Origin: Epichloe hybrida
Lineage: Eukaryota; Ascomycota; Sordariomycetes; Hypocreales; Clavicipitaceae
Direction of reading: 5' to 3'
Assembly: GCA_019022495.1 (NCBI GenBank)
Contig: JAFEKR010000024.1
Location: 496,001 to 560,000 of the forward strand
Length of the DNA stretch: 64,000 nucleotides
Shown here: piece by piece, positions 24,109 through 38,344 of the stretch
How positions within the stretch are numbered: the first letter of the stretch is position 1
How the letters are laid out: each line of letters starts with the position of its first letter
Program-made: the position numbers and the translations under genes
The notes under the pieces: model-generated
Database searches by the model: none
What the model was told of the DNA's origin: nothing
What the model saw: the letters and a program-made list of their open reading frames with translations, nothing else

Positions 24109-25355
24109 TTATTTGCCGGGGTTCTGGGCAACGAAAGCAACACCCTTCTCAATGTTCTTCTTGAGATCGCCCAGGCAGGCCTCGAGGAGCTTCTTCTCGT
24201 TGGCGTCGATCTTGCCGACGGGCAGGATCTTCTCGACACCGTTGGGGCCAAGCTCAACCTGGCTGGAGAAGAATTCAATGCCCTGGTCCTTGTACAGAGG
24301 GGAGTCGACGAAAGTAGGCTCGACAATGCCTTTCTCGCCAGCAGCAGCACGGAGGAGAGAGTCAGCCATGCGGGCACCAGCCATGGCCATGGAAAGAGTG
24401 GCGGAACCGGCTCCGTCCTTGGCCTTGACGACCTCGTCACCGCCAAACTGGACTCGGTTGACAAGCTCGGCGTTGGAGCTCAGGTCGGGGTGTCTGCTCT
24501 GGCTGAAGAGAGGGACGATGGTGACACCGGAGTGTCCACCGACGACGGTGATCTTCTCGTCCTCGGGGTCAGTCTTCTTAATCTCAGAAACGAAGCGGCT
24601 GGCGCGGACAACGTCCAGGGTGGTGACGCCAAAGAGGGTCTTGGGGTTGTAGACACCACGGGCCTTGAAGACCTCGGCACAGATGGGAACGGTCGAGTTC
24701 ACGGGGTTTGAAATGATGAGGAGCTTGGCCTCGGGCGCCGACTCAGCAACGGCCTTGGCGAGATCGCGGACGATTGAGGCGTTGGTGTTGAACAGGTCGT
24801 CACGGGTCATGCCGGGCTTTCGGGGGACACCGGCAGGGATGAGGACGATGTCGGCGCCCTTGACGCAAGAAGCGAGGCCACTGGCAGTGGGCTCATGGCC
24901 AGTGACAGTGGACTTGGTGTTGATATGAGACAAATCCGCGGCGACACCTATTTGTGGAGGAGATTCTCGGTTAGCCCGGTGTCCGAAGCAGTGGCATGGA
25001 CGAATGGGACCTTGGTGTATGAGGATGGGAAAATTGGCATAGCTAGCATGTAGCTGGAAATGGGAAATGGAGCGACAGTTGAAGAGTCGCGCAACGTACC
25101 AGGTCCGCCACGGATATCGTACAGTGCAAGCTCGGTAACTTTGGAATTAAGCTTCATGAGCAAAGAGAGAGGCTGGCCAATGCCGCCGGCGGCACCCAGG
25201 ACAGCAACCTTGGAAAGCTATGGACGGAGAGGTCGTGTTAGCAAGGCTTGGTCGGACGCGGACAACGACGTTGTTGACCTGTCAATTGACCAATGTGAAC
25301 TTACGTCACGGGCTGAGGCGGAAAAGGCCCTGCGCGAGATTCTAGAGGCCAACAT
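24109..25355 (-). CDS. Malate dehydrogenase, mitochondrial
   Basis: Three exons (25355-25305, 25217-25100, 24947-24109) join to 335 residues. The first exon codes for a mitochondrial presequence ([17 protein letters not shown]), which argues for the mitochondrial rather than the cytosolic or glyoxysomal enzyme. Exon 2 carries the NAD-binding loop [18 protein letters not shown], and exon 3 carries [20 protein letters not shown] (mobile loop with substrate-binding arginines), [12 protein letters not shown] and the catalytic His in [12 protein letters not shown] near residue 195. It oxidises malate to oxaloacetate with NAD in the citric acid cycle and the malate-aspartate shuttle. Intron ends are canonical (GTAAGT and GTACGT donors). 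No defects are seen. Confidence 0.96.
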
Positions 25356-26088
25356 GATGACTTGTGATTTATGTGAGCGGAGAGTCGCGATGCCGCAAGG
25401 AAGAAGCAATAGACGGACAGGATGGAGATGGTTTCGGTTGCGAAGACGACGGGGGAAAAATCCCAGGACCACTGAGCGGGTGGAACAGGAAGGAAGCAGA
25501 TGTGTGCCTGTCCCCAATCGGGTATAGCTCGGCATTTCTCGGGTGCATGGCAAACATGTTGCCGGGGAGAGATCGTGCTCGTGCGGGAAAATCAAGGATT
25601 CATGCCGGGTCGTCTAGTCTAGTACACTGAGATTTAGATTCTCCAGCTTTTCGTGCCATAAAGCTGGCCCCCCATGTTGCTATTTCAATGCCGCTTTGTC
25701 TGTCTGAGCAGCAGAATCGTAGAAACCATTTCCCGCGTAGGTCAAGCGACCCAGCACACGAATACCTGTATCCACTCACCTGGCTCGAAGAAAGACCGAG
25801 GTAATAATTCCAAAGAGTACGACATAAGAAAGAGTAAACACCTCATTTTCAAACATTACACCACAGCTTGATGATCAATTCGCATTTCATGTTGAAAAGT
25901 GTCGAGGTCGGTCTGACTCACCGACTCTAGGGTAGCTGTGCTTGTCAAAATCATGCTTGCCCACTGCAACTCAGTGCCCCGCCAATGGTATTCACTCATG
26001 ACGGACGTACTCCGTAGATGCAACATCGAATGATGGAAACGACCAAGCCTCTACATCGCTCTTACGCTTGCTGATTTCCCACAGCGAC
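25356..26088. promoter_or_regulatory. Divergent promoter region, malate dehydrogenase / ASC-1-like gene
   Basis: The 733 bp between two divergent ATGs must carry both promoters. It contains one TACTCCGTA motif (26008-26016), 73 bp upstream of the plus-strand ATG. No gene is seen. Confidence 0.5.
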
Positions 26089-27693
26089 ATGTCTCTTGCC
26101 CAGCTCTCCCAGCTGCTCCCGCTTCCGGAGGCGGACCTTCAGCAAATCCTACAGTACGCCTCGACACTTTCAAAATCGGAAGCTGCCGAGCATTTCAACA
26201 ACTTTCTTGGCGATTCACCTTTAGCAGTAGACTTCATCGCGTCTTTCAACTCACACAGAAAAGCGCCATCTGGTCCACAGCCTCCGTCTCCAGCTGTTGA
26301 AAATCCAGCGTCAACCTCAGATGCCATCGGCGCGGTGCCCAAGCCAAAGCGCGGCCCGAAGAAGAAGAAAGCAGAGATCCACGTACCGCAAGCCAGAAAG
26401 CTGGAAGTGTTTGCTGGGCCAGCCAGCAAGGCTTACAGCAAGAAAGACCAGGACTCTGAATACATACCGCAACGTGCCAGTACACCGAGCAGCAACCATG
26501 CATCCAGATCAGCGACGCCGCCTGTCCAGCAACCTCAACCGAAGCAGCATGCATCTGCTGCTGGCTTCTTGATATCGGACCTACCGTCCAAGGCCAAGGC
26601 CAAGTCAAATCAGGCCTCAAGGGCGTCAACACCAAAGCCGGCCGCGAGCAACGGCGCAAAGGTATCGATAGCCGGAGGAACACCCATGGCTGGCCAGTCT
26701 ACGGCTCTTGCAGATTTAGACGCCGCCATCCGAGCGCTGGAAATCACAACAAATCCCTCGTTGGAGAGCGGGAAGAGAAAGAAGTGCAATTGCGTTGCAA
26801 CTAGACATCCACTCCAAGGAGCAGCGCCAAACTGTCTGTCCTGCGGCAAGGTGATTTGCATGAAAGAAGGACTAGGGCCTTGCACTTTCTGCGGCTCGCG
26901 CCTACTGAGCTCCGAAGAGGTCCAAGTCATGGTTCGAGAGTTGAAGGATGAGCGAGGCCGGGAGAAGATGGCAGTCAACGCATCACAACACCGCAGAGCC
27001 GAGGTTGCCAAGAAGCCGGCCCCATTCTCACAACCCCAAGGCGGCGCGGACAAGTCTGACAGCGGGCCACTCGCCGAGGCGGCCGCCAAGGCTCGAGAAC
27101 ATCGCGACAAGCTGCTGAAATTCCAAGCCCAGAATGCGAAGCGTACTACAGTACGCGATGAAGCCGCAGATTTTGACGCCAGTGGTGCAATGACTGGTTC
27201 AGGAAGCATGTGGGCCAGCCCCGAGGAGCGTGCAAAGGAACTCAAGCGTCAGCAGAAGCTCATGCGTGAGATGGAATGGAATGCGCAACCGGACTACGAG
27301 AAGCGACGACAAGTTGTCAGCATTGATCTTGTGGGCGGCCGAGTTGTTAGAAAAATGGCTGCCATGGAAAGACCAGCTACGCCCGAAGACGAAATCGACA
27401 GCGACGCGGACCAAGAAGAACTCGGGGAAACTTCAGGTAACGCGAGTGAGCCATTTCGCGAGGGAGGGGGAGCTTTCAGCAGCAATCCATTGCTGGGCTC
27501 CCTCATGCGACCTGTCTTCGAAGCCAAAGGCAAGGACAAGGACATGAGTGGTGTTAGGGATCGGGAAGAACGAAGAAAGGGCTGGAGACGAGTACAAGAT
27601 GATTTGGACGACAACGAGGACGTAATTCTTGATGGTGGTGTTTATGGCCATGTGAAGAATACAGAGACGGGGCGGCACACTCTACTGGGATGA
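26089..27693 (+). CDS. ASC-1/TRIP4-type zinc-finger protein (Rqt4-like)
   Basis: A single exon of 534 residues; the frame is open upstream only to a TTG, so the ATG at 26089 (GCGACATGTC) is taken. The first 55 residues form a helical N-terminal domain (LPLPEADLQQILQYASTLS). A disordered, Lys/Pro/Ser-rich stretch follows. Near residues 233-270 is the zf-C2HC5 finger: KKCNCVATRHP, NCLSCGKVICMKEG and PCTFCG. The rest is charged and helical. The human homologue TRIP4 (ASC-1) and yeast Rqt4 belong to the ribosome quality-control trigger complex, which splits collided ribosomes; TRIP4 also acts as a transcription coactivator. The zinc ligands all appear present. Assignment to Rqt4 rests on the finger and the N-terminal domain. 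Confidence 0.88.
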   Translation: MSLAQLSQLLPLPEADLQQILQYASTLSKSEAAEHFNNFLGDSPLAVDFIASFNSHRKAPSGPQPPSPAVENPASTSDAIGAVPKPKRGPKKKKAEIHVPQARKLEVFAGPASKAYSKKDQDSEYIPQRASTPSSNHASRSATPPVQQPQPKQHASAAGFLISDLPSKAKAKSNQASRASTPKPAASNGAKVSIAGGTPMAGQSTALADLDAAIRALEITTNPSLESGKRKKCNCVATRHPLQGAAPNCLSCGKVICMKEGLGPCTFCGSRLLSSEEVQVMVRELKDERGREKMAVNASQHRRAEVAKKPAPFSQPQGGADKSDSGPLAEAAAKAREHRDKLLKFQAQNAKRTTVRDEAADFDASGAMTGSGSMWASPEERAKELKRQQKLMREMEWNAQPDYEKRRQVVSIDLVGGRVVRKMAAMERPATPEDEIDSDADQEELGETSGNASEPFREGGGAFSSNPLLGSLMRPVFEAKGKDKDMSGVRDREERRKGWRRVQDDLDDNEDVILDGGVYGHVKNTETGRHTLLG

Positions 27694-30679
<2,986 letters not shown>

Positions 30680-31414
30680 CGCTTCCTTGTTGCAGTTTTT
30701 GTTTCTGTTTGTGGGGGACGGACGCCACTCTGACCAACCAAGGTTGGCTGCATGAGCGTCAAAAGACTAGCGACAAGGCGACCTGGGAAAGATTTTACGA
30801 CCTGCTCCAGGTCAGTCGAGTCGGGGGAAGCATTTCATCACAATCTCATCATGGCATGTTCCTGATCTCATCTTGTCTTGACTTTTTTGCCAATCGCAAC
30901 ACATTTATCGATCCAAGGCGATTATGATGGGAGGAAACTTGTGGACCGGCAAGATGGGTAGGTAGTTGTTATGGTGCTGAGGGTCTCGGGGGGTTTTTTT
31001 TCTCCTTTTTTTTTTTCAAAACGGATCGTTCCAAGAGCATCATGTTCATTTCTCTGGGAGTTTTTACAACGGTAACTGCATTGTGCATTGACGGAATTTC
31101 GTCATGCAAGTATGAAGACAGACGTATCTTGGGATGGGATGAAAACGTAGTCCTTGTTGATAAACGAAGAGACGTCATCAAACTCTATGTATCCCTGACA
31201 CGACGATAGTATATCGGAAACAGTCCGGCCATGCGCGCAATGATGTCATAGTGAAAACCCATCCTGATATCATGAAACCTGTTTCGTACTTGGCCCCCCT
31301 GCCCAACCCTATAGTCGATGAATGTGGAAACTACAAAAATTTACAAATAATAATAATAATAATAAACTCCAATGCTCGTCTCGTCTCGTGGTGTCTCGTC
31401 TTGAAAATCAACTT
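30680..31414. other. Intergenic region, two convergent 3' ends
   Basis: The 735 bp between the stops of the Whi5-like gene and the unrecognised minus-strand gene. A (TAA)n run lies at about 31345-31361. No gene is seen. Confidence 0.6.
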
Positions 31415-32251
31415 CTACCCCATCTCGTCAAGACACCCTTCTCGATGAGGAGGCTTGAAGTACTCGGATAGTCGTCGTCCCAGGGTCCTAGGCTGCCTCC
31501 TGGCCGGCAGCGGCGCAACAGTATCCTCGCCCGCGCCCGCGCCCGCGCCCTCACCACGGCCCCGGCCCCGGCCCCGGCTGCTGCTCCTCGACCCGGTGGA
31601 GTAGTACGCGCTGTCTCGAAGGGCGGCCGTGCCCCCCACGGCCGTGCTGCCGTTTAACTGGCACCACGCGCGGCCCGTCTCCTGCCTTCTCGGGGGGGCC
31701 ATTCTCGCGCGAGCTGCGCGCTCGTTGACCTCTGCCTGGGCCAGAAACGCGGCGTAGTCGGTTGACGGGGCGTCGCTCCGAGAAGGAGGAGGAGGAGCAG
31801 CGGCGGCGTCGGCCTGGTAATACGACGCCGCCTTGGGAGAGCGAGAGTGGGTGTAGTTGGAGTTGGAGATGGAGGTGGTGGTGGCGGTGGCGGTTGTGGT
31901 TGTGGTTGTGGTGGTGTGGCATTTTTTGCGGCCGCTGCTCCCCGAACCGTCCTCGTCCTCGTCCTCGTCCCTCTCCTCGATCCGGATCGGCGACCGCGGC
32001 GAGACGGTGCGGGCAAAACTGGCGGCGGCGTGGGTGGGCACGTAGAATGTTCGCGGGCGGGCTTTTTCCTCGACGGTTGGCAGCGGCTCTGCAGTCACGA
32101 ATTTGCAGCCCAGGAGGCGTTGCGTAAATGACGTTTTGCGGCGGAGCCGAGGTTGCGGCTTTTCTTGTTCCTGCGGCGATGATGCTGCCGCCGCCGCTGC
32201 CGCCGCTGCCGCCGGGCGTGCAGGCCGCGTCCTCCAAGATCGATGATGCAT
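31415..32251 (-). CDS. Hypothetical low-complexity protein
   Basis: A single frame of 278 residues, taken from the ATG at 32251; the frame above it begins at a TTG. I do not recognise a family. Visible are an Ala10 run near residue 20, a basic patch with TQRLLGCKFVTAEPLPTVEE, an acidic run (ERDEDEDEDGSG), a Thr-rich stretch, Ala/Pro runs, and TDYAAFLAQAEVNERAARAR near residue 175, which looks like a conserved helix. A GRGRGRGEGAGAGAG segment precedes the end, RRLSEYFKPPHREGCLDEMG. No signal peptide or membrane segment is seen. The mix of low-complexity runs with three ordered-looking islands suggests a real but fast-evolving fungal protein; another frame crossing the region (32237-31551) is less plausible. 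Confidence 0.6.
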   Translation of the reverse strand: MHHRSWRTRPARPAAAAAAAAAASSPQEQEKPQPRLRRKTSFTQRLLGCKFVTAEPLPTVEEKARPRTFYVPTHAAASFARTVSPRSPIRIEERDEDEDEDGSGSSGRKKCHTTTTTTTTATATTTSISNSNYTHSRSPKAASYYQADAAAAPPPPSRSDAPSTDYAAFLAQAEVNERAARARMAPPRRQETGRAWCQLNGSTAVGGTAALRDSAYYSTGSRSSSRGRGRGRGEGAGAGAGEDTVAPLPARRQPRTLGRRLSEYFKPPHREGCLDEMG

Positions 32252-33510
32252 GGCCGTGGCCGTGTGAGACAAATGGGGGAGACGGAGGGGGGGGATGGGA
32301 TTTATTTGCTCTTATTTGTCGTGTAGATTGGAGAAAAGGTAAGGAAGGAGTGGGGGCAAAAAAAAAACCTCCCCTCCCTCTCTCCCTCTCTCCCTCCCCC
32401 CAAAAAAAAACAGGCAGTTGAGAAGAGGAATATTAATTAAGTTTCTTTAGTGACAAGGGAAAAGCCGTTTTGTGTTCAGGCTCCAATGCCGATGTGATAC
32501 CCTCCCTGGCTGCTGCAACGGGACCTGTGCAGTGTAGCACAGAATAACGGGGGATCTTGGTTCGGATGGCAACACTTTGCAGCGCGGGTAAATGAAAAAA
32601 TGGTAAATCGAGGAGCGTTTCAGGAAGCGACGGCGAATACGAAGCAAGGATCTGGGATTCCTCGGTGATTTGTTGGTTTACGGATTGCATGAGGCTTTAA
32701 TGTACGGGCCGTAAAGTTGAGGAAACAAGTCCGTATTATAGCAAGTAGGGAATAGGAACCTGGCTGGCACATACCTATATAAGCAGCCTGATAAGATGGT
32801 GTCCAACAAACCATGGGGATCCATCCAATAAATCCGTGCGCATTACTCCGTACATTCACCCGATTCAGGGCCTCTGCTGACGACTTGTTCTGTTCTCACT
32901 CTGGATGGGGAGGAGGCTTCAGCCGCCATGGCCGAGATAACTTTGGAAAGTGTCCGCGCGTGTACCGAGTGTCGAGTATGAATCTGCTACCGTATTACCG
33001 GTACGTACTGGGTACGGAACATTCGCATCTATGTACATGCGGATTATGGTCTGCCGCTGTCCCCGTTTTCTTGCGTCGCGGCGCGTTCCGGGTCCACACA
33101 CTCCCGGAGAAGCTGGGAAGCCGGGAAGCTAGCATTCGGGAAGCTAGGAAGGAAGCGAAATCAGCCTCTTGGACAAGGTTGTTGTCAACTTATTGACGGG
33201 CATCTGGGCTGATGGTGTTGGCAGAATGGCCGATAGCCTGTCACCCTGCCTGCGTGTCGCCACAAGAAGGATAGGATGTGACGGCACTTGGGCCCTTTCA
33301 TTCCAATTATCCGGAACAAGGCGCTCTGCTGAATATGTTTCTCCACATAAACCGCATTATTTCTTCATCCGCGGTGGTCCATGCATACATTCGATATGCT
33401 GGTCGCGCCGCGTTTGTCGTGTGAATGCGCGGCTCAAATTGGCCGTGTGTTGCACCTGTTTCGGTGAGGCCTCGACGAAGGCAAAAGAAAAGATTGTTAG
33501 AGACGGGTAA

Positions 33511-33526
33511 TACGGAGTGCTCCGTA
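33511..33526. repeat. Perfect 16-bp palindrome TACGGAGTGCTCCGTA
   Basis: A 7-base perfect inverted repeat around a TG/CG centre. The arms equal the core of the TACGGAGTA motif scattered elsewhere in the window. Confidence 0.85.
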
Positions 33527-34590
33527 CGGACTGATATACCTACCTCTGAAACGTCCGTAGTCCGTACTTACTTTTGTCTTTGGGCGTTGCACTGCATCTC
33601 CCAAGCGTAGCATGCCGGAACTGGAACCACGTTGTCGGGAATAACTGGGGCCTGGGGTCGAAGCCTTTTCAGCTCAATCTCGGAAATAAATTGAGAGGTG
33701 AATTGAAACAGAAGCAACTAAATGTAAACAATCCCTACATACGCGCGGCTGCTGAAAACCGTCCTTGTCTCTCGAAACGTGGGCGTGAGACCGACCAGGC
33801 AAGTGGCGCGAGCAAAGCAATTAATTGGCCGCCTCGTCAGCCTCGTCCGCCTCGTCCGCCTCGTCCGCCACTCTTCTCGAGTCGACGAAGAAGACCTTGG
33901 CTTGTGCATTTGGGCTGCCACGCCGTGAGCACAGCTGAAAGCCGCGAGACTAGTCCGTCTGATCCATCTGAGCCATGTTCCGCGTGGTTCGTGTCAGACC
34001 AATTCGCACTTGACATGAGCCGTCGGAACCCAGCAGTCGCTGCAGCGCAGTGTCGTCCAACACGGAAGAGGCCATCTACAAGCATCGGCTTGGCACGAAG
34101 AATGCTGTGGGCAACTCTTGCGCTGTCCCCATCGTAGCATATGATTAGTAGTACCCTTCGGCTCTTCAACATTGCCGTGAGTGCCTCAGTAAGTTAGTTC
34201 ACGGCTAGCGCCGAAAATGAGCAATCGCACATGCCAACCCAGCCGGCTACAACGCAAGACAACTTACCTGGCAATGACTTGCCGCGTTGGTCGCTGGGTG
34301 CAAAGACATAGATGGCGCACTCCGTCAGCGCGCTACGGACTGAGGCATTCTGGAACCTCTACAAGAGACACCTGCGGCTGAGACTCCGGGTCCAAGTACT
34401 TCCTCACAAAGTCAGGCCTAGAGTAGACATTAAAGATTGACTCCTGTCATCGAAAATCATGAGCGAGCAACACACTTCCGACTTGGAGGAAGGGATACAG
34501 CGAGGTGGGCGAGGGGGAAAAGGGGAGAAGGGATAACCTTCCCGCGGGTGGCACTAGGTGGAGTGAACATGTTGAGGATATTCACAGCGT

Positions 34591-34642
34591 CACATTGCAG
34601 CCTCAGGCATCAGCCTCACATTGCAGCCTCAGGCATCAGCCT
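34591..34642. repeat. Two identical 26-bp tandem copies
   Basis: The unit beginning CACATTGCAGCCTCAGG occurs twice, back to back and identical, in the gap upstream of the sedolisin gene. Confidence 0.9.
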
Positions 34643-35650
34643 CGTCATCCTCTCCGTTCATGGCGTTTGCTATCGCGTTTTATCGTAGGCTTCATTTGAA
34701 GACGTAGATACATCGGATCAATAGATTTGGAGCTTAAAATGAGCTTCCTTTTCCTTGCTAGATTCTGGAATTCCTAGATAGCAATTCTACGTCATCTTCT
34801 CTTTCATCGCTCTTCGCCACCAAATCACTCTACAGAAAACATTAGTACACATGTACATGTATGTACCTTCCACTTGGCGCAAATACTCCGGTGGTATCCC
34901 TAGCAGCTCCACCTACTAAAGCCACTACGAGCTGATAGTGGCCGCCCTGTGTGGGGCGCGTAGTAATTGTAATATCATCCAGGGTTTAGACTGTGCACTA
35001 CATACGGATGGATACTTGTGCCCCCTTATTAATCGTCCTCACACCCCGTCCAAATTGCATCCCTCAGCAACTTCCCGGTGTGGCCAAGCACAACCCAGCC
35101 TCCTCCGTCCCGTCTGCCCTGAATCTCAGTCGCCCCAAAAAAGACGAGGCGTCCATCAATCCGGGCAAGCTCAAGCTGCGTGCAGACCAAACTCGTCGGT
35201 GACATGGTGCCAGGCACAGATAGATGCCCATGGCAAACAATGTAACAACCCGTCCAAACAAAGAACTTGCTGTTCTCCATCCCACCGTGTCAATCAACCA
35301 AGTTTATCGTTGCACCACCGAAGATCACTGCTCATAAACCCGGCACGAGCTAATCTCCATTCCAGAGTGATGGCGGGCCCACAAGGGAGAGCGCACAGAG
35401 AATTGATCTTTGTCTTGGATGGGAAATGACGGTGTCTTTTTCTCTCGGTAGCACAACAAGGGGCAACCGCGGCCCTATTACTGACTAGTCAAGGGCCAAG
35501 GGAGCAATGTTGGCCCTGTTTTCCAAGATTAAGGTTTTCAAGAACAAAAGTTAAAAGGTGGATGGGCCCCTTTCCCACTTCAACCTTCAGCCTCACTCGG
35601 ATTCTTGTTCCGACGGTTGCGGGGTTTTTGACACTTGGATTCCTAATACC

Positions 35651-37390
35651 ATGGCCCTGAACTTGTTGATGTCGGCTCTGGCCTTTGCCGGCCTCGGCGC
35701 ATCCGCCGTATGCCTGGAAAAGGCCACAATGCTTCCAGAGGGATGGAAAATGCTTGACGATGCGCCAGACCCTTCGACACCGATGCGAATGTCCGTCGCC
35801 CTGCGGCAACCCCATATTCACGGCTTATCATCAAAGATTCTTTCCACATCCTTGCTTGGCGCGGATGACATACTGTCACTTCGACAGCCCGCCCAGCGGG
35901 ATGTTGACAATGTTATGAAATGGCTGTCTGATAACGACATCACCAATGTTAGAGCTGACCAGGACTGGATACACGCGACGGCGACAGTAGAGCAAGTCGA
36001 CAAGCTCCTCGATACGAAAATTCGCCGATATGCCTTTGGCGATGGAAAAGCCATTCTCCGAACCACAGAATATAACATCCCGGAGGAGCTCACCTCTGCC
36101 ATCGATTTCGTTCACCCTGTCGCCAACTTTATGACACCGGAGCACCAAGTCTCCATCGCACCCTCATTGCCCATTCATCGAAGTCTCAATCGTCGAGATG
36201 TTGCCTGCAGCCCGGCAACTACACCGGATTGTATCAACAAGCTGTACGGCATCAACTACTCAACGCCTGACGGCAAATCTCCTATTCGATTCGGAATCGC
36301 TGGCTTCTTGGATCAATGGGGCAGCTACGCCGACTTGCGCCAGAGTTTTGAGCGATCACGTCCCGACCTCATCAAAGCTGGATACAATTTTACCGTGGAG
36401 CTGATCAATGGGGGCGAGAACAAGCAAGATGTCGGTAGCGCTGGAACCGAGGCCAACCTGGATCTCCAATTTGGGATGGCTGTTGGCTTTCCCACAAATG
36501 TCATCTACTATTCGACCGGGGGCCGAGGCGAGAAGCTCGACGCCAACGGCAAGCCATTGACTGGTGAGCTCGATGACAATGAGCCATACCTGGATTTTCT
36601 CCAGGACCTTGCAAGGAGGCCTTCTGATGAGCTCCCTCACGTCATCTCCCTATCGTACGCAGATGATGAGTTAGCCGTGCCCAAGCCGTATGCCATCAGA
36701 GTCTGCAATGAGATTGGCATGCTCACTGCTCGAGGTGTATCTGTCTTGAGCGGTTCTGGTGACGGTGGTGCAAAGGGTGGCAGAGACGCCACTTGCCGCT
36801 CGAATGATGGAAGTAACAAAGACATGACGATTTCCACTTTCCCGGCTTCATGCCCATGGGTGACGTCGGTCGGTGCTGTGAACAACGGCGAGGAACCACC
36901 CCGAGGTGCTGTGTTTAGTTCAGGCGGATTTTCAAGCTACTTCCCACGACCGGGCTGGCAGAAGGAGGCCGTGGATGAGTACGTCACGGCCCTGAACGGC
37001 CACCTCGAGGGCTATTACGACCCAAACATGCGCGCGGTTCCAGACATTTCTGTAATCGGCACTCAGTTCCAGACCGTCGTCAACGGCCGGACCTTGACGC
37101 TTCAAGGCACCAGTGCGAGCACACCTGTGCTGGCAGCCATGATTGCTCTCATCAACGATGCCCGGGTTCGTAAAGGCAAGAAAGTCCTCGGCTGGTTGAA
37201 CGATAAGCTCTACTCCAAAGAAGTACGCAGCATCCTCCAGGACATCACAAAGGGGCAGAGCCTGTCGTGTACATTCTCTGGCGGGCAATCCCCTGGGGGT
37301 TGGCCTGCGACGAAGGGTTACGATGCCATAACTGGGGTCGGCGTGCCGAACAACTTCCAGAAGTTTATGGATGTTTTAGTCGATGCATAA
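35651..37390 (+). CDS. Secreted sedolisin (tripeptidyl-peptidase, family S53)
   Basis: A single exon of 579 residues. The frame upstream begins at a GTG; the ATG at 35651 (ATACCATGG) opens a signal peptide (MALNLLMSALAFAGLGASA). A pro-kumamolisin activation domain spans about residues 30-180. The mature domain has the S53 triad: Glu and Asp in GTEANLDLQF near residues 265-269, the oxyanion Asp in VLSGSGDGGAKGG, and the Ser in LQGTSASTPVLAA near residue 487. The calcium site is in YDAITGVGVPN near the end. The enzyme removes tripeptides from protein N-termini at acid pH outside the cell. Fungal relatives of this length are the secreted SedB/TPP1 type. All catalytic positions are present. Confidence 0.94.
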   Translation: MALNLLMSALAFAGLGASAVCLEKATMLPEGWKMLDDAPDPSTPMRMSVALRQPHIHGLSSKILSTSLLGADDILSLRQPAQRDVDNVMKWLSDNDITNVRADQDWIHATATVEQVDKLLDTKIRRYAFGDGKAILRTTEYNIPEELTSAIDFVHPVANFMTPEHQVSIAPSLPIHRSLNRRDVACSPATTPDCINKLYGINYSTPDGKSPIRFGIAGFLDQWGSYADLRQSFERSRPDLIKAGYNFTVELINGGENKQDVGSAGTEANLDLQFGMAVGFPTNVIYYSTGGRGEKLDANGKPLTGELDDNEPYLDFLQDLARRPSDELPHVISLSYADDELAVPKPYAIRVCNEIGMLTARGVSVLSGSGDGGAKGGRDATCRSNDGSNKDMTISTFPASCPWVTSVGAVNNGEEPPRGAVFSSGGFSSYFPRPGWQKEAVDEYVTALNGHLEGYYDPNMRAVPDISVIGTQFQTVVNGRTLTLQGTSASTPVLAAMIALINDARVRKGKKVLGWLNDKLYSKEVRSILQDITKGQSLSCTFSGGQSPGGWPATKGYDAITGVGVPNNFQKFMDVLVDA

Positions 37391-38344
37391 GTTTAGTTAA
37401 TCCAAGGGCATATTGGGCGAGAAGGCGCATCGTGAAGCTGGCAATACGGAGTAGAGACGTTGTAATAGAGCACGGCAGAGCAGCCGCATGATTGTGGCAG
37501 TTCACAAGGCATGCCAGAGGACTAATTGGTGAAGGACGCGCATCGCGGGTAGCAACAGCGCTGACTGCTTAGATCTTGAAAATAATTATAAGCGGAGGAC
37601 TTTGATTGATACGTGTAACTCAGTAAAAGAGCATCAGAGATAAAAAGCATCGTGCGGAGTGAAAGACTTGGGATGGCTGATGGCGGGCGGGAAGCTCCAC
37701 TGAGAGTGGGGCTCGACCAGTACTAGTCAGCTGCCAACGATGTGCAGGGGAGAGGACTTCACGAACCGCGTTTGCCAGTTGTTGCCAGGTGTTGCCAGTT
37801 GTTATTGGGCGCGTCAAGTTTGCCTCTGTGCCTGGTCCAAACTGGCAGCATTTTCTCGCTCTTGATTGACGGCAGAGAATTTGGGCTGGTCTGTCTGCAG
37901 ATGTTCCTGCGCTCTTTTCTACCTTGTTCTTTTCATTTACTATTTTATTTATCATTTATTTTTCGATTCGGAGAATTGTCCGAATCGGCGTTTAAGTGTA
38001 CGGCGCGCGCTTCCCGCTCTCCCCGCTCTCCTCTACCCAGAACACGAACAATCGATTCACTTCTCAACGCGCAATTGACCACAAACCGTTCTTGGCACGG
38101 ATGGTCTCTGGCCTTCAAAGGCTCACACGATGCTCGCCGACTTCTTCTCCATACCCACGAAACAAATTGCTCCCAACTAGGCCCAGAACTGCACGTAATA
38201 ACCACTGGGCGTGGCGCGAATTCAGACGCGTATGCGTATACTCGCTAGACGCGGCGAAAGTCTCCTTCACACGTCTCAGACGACTTACCACGAGAGAACA
38301 AACACAAGGTCAATATCGCGAAACTTGGTGGAATCCTGGTGACG
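37391..38344. promoter_or_regulatory. Intergenic region upstream of the sirtuin gene
   Basis: About 950 bp. It contains a TACGGAGTA motif (37445-37453) just after the sedolisin stop, a TTGCCAG(T/G)TG triple run (about 37775-37803) and pyrimidine-rich sequence before the sirtuin ATG. No gene is seen. Confidence 0.5.

Larger units (their letters stand above)
32252..35650. other. Long gap without a supported gene
   Basis: About 3.4 kb, the longest gap in the GC-rich part. It has many frames under 190 codons, mostly from non-ATG starts and with no family features. Seen: pyrimidine and A runs (32370-32410), a TACTCCGTA motif (32844-32852), a perfect inverted repeat (33511-33526), a CCTCGTC tandem run (33832-33869) and a 26-bp tandem duplication (34591-34642). 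A non-coding RNA or a short multi-exon gene cannot be excluded. Confidence 0.5.
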
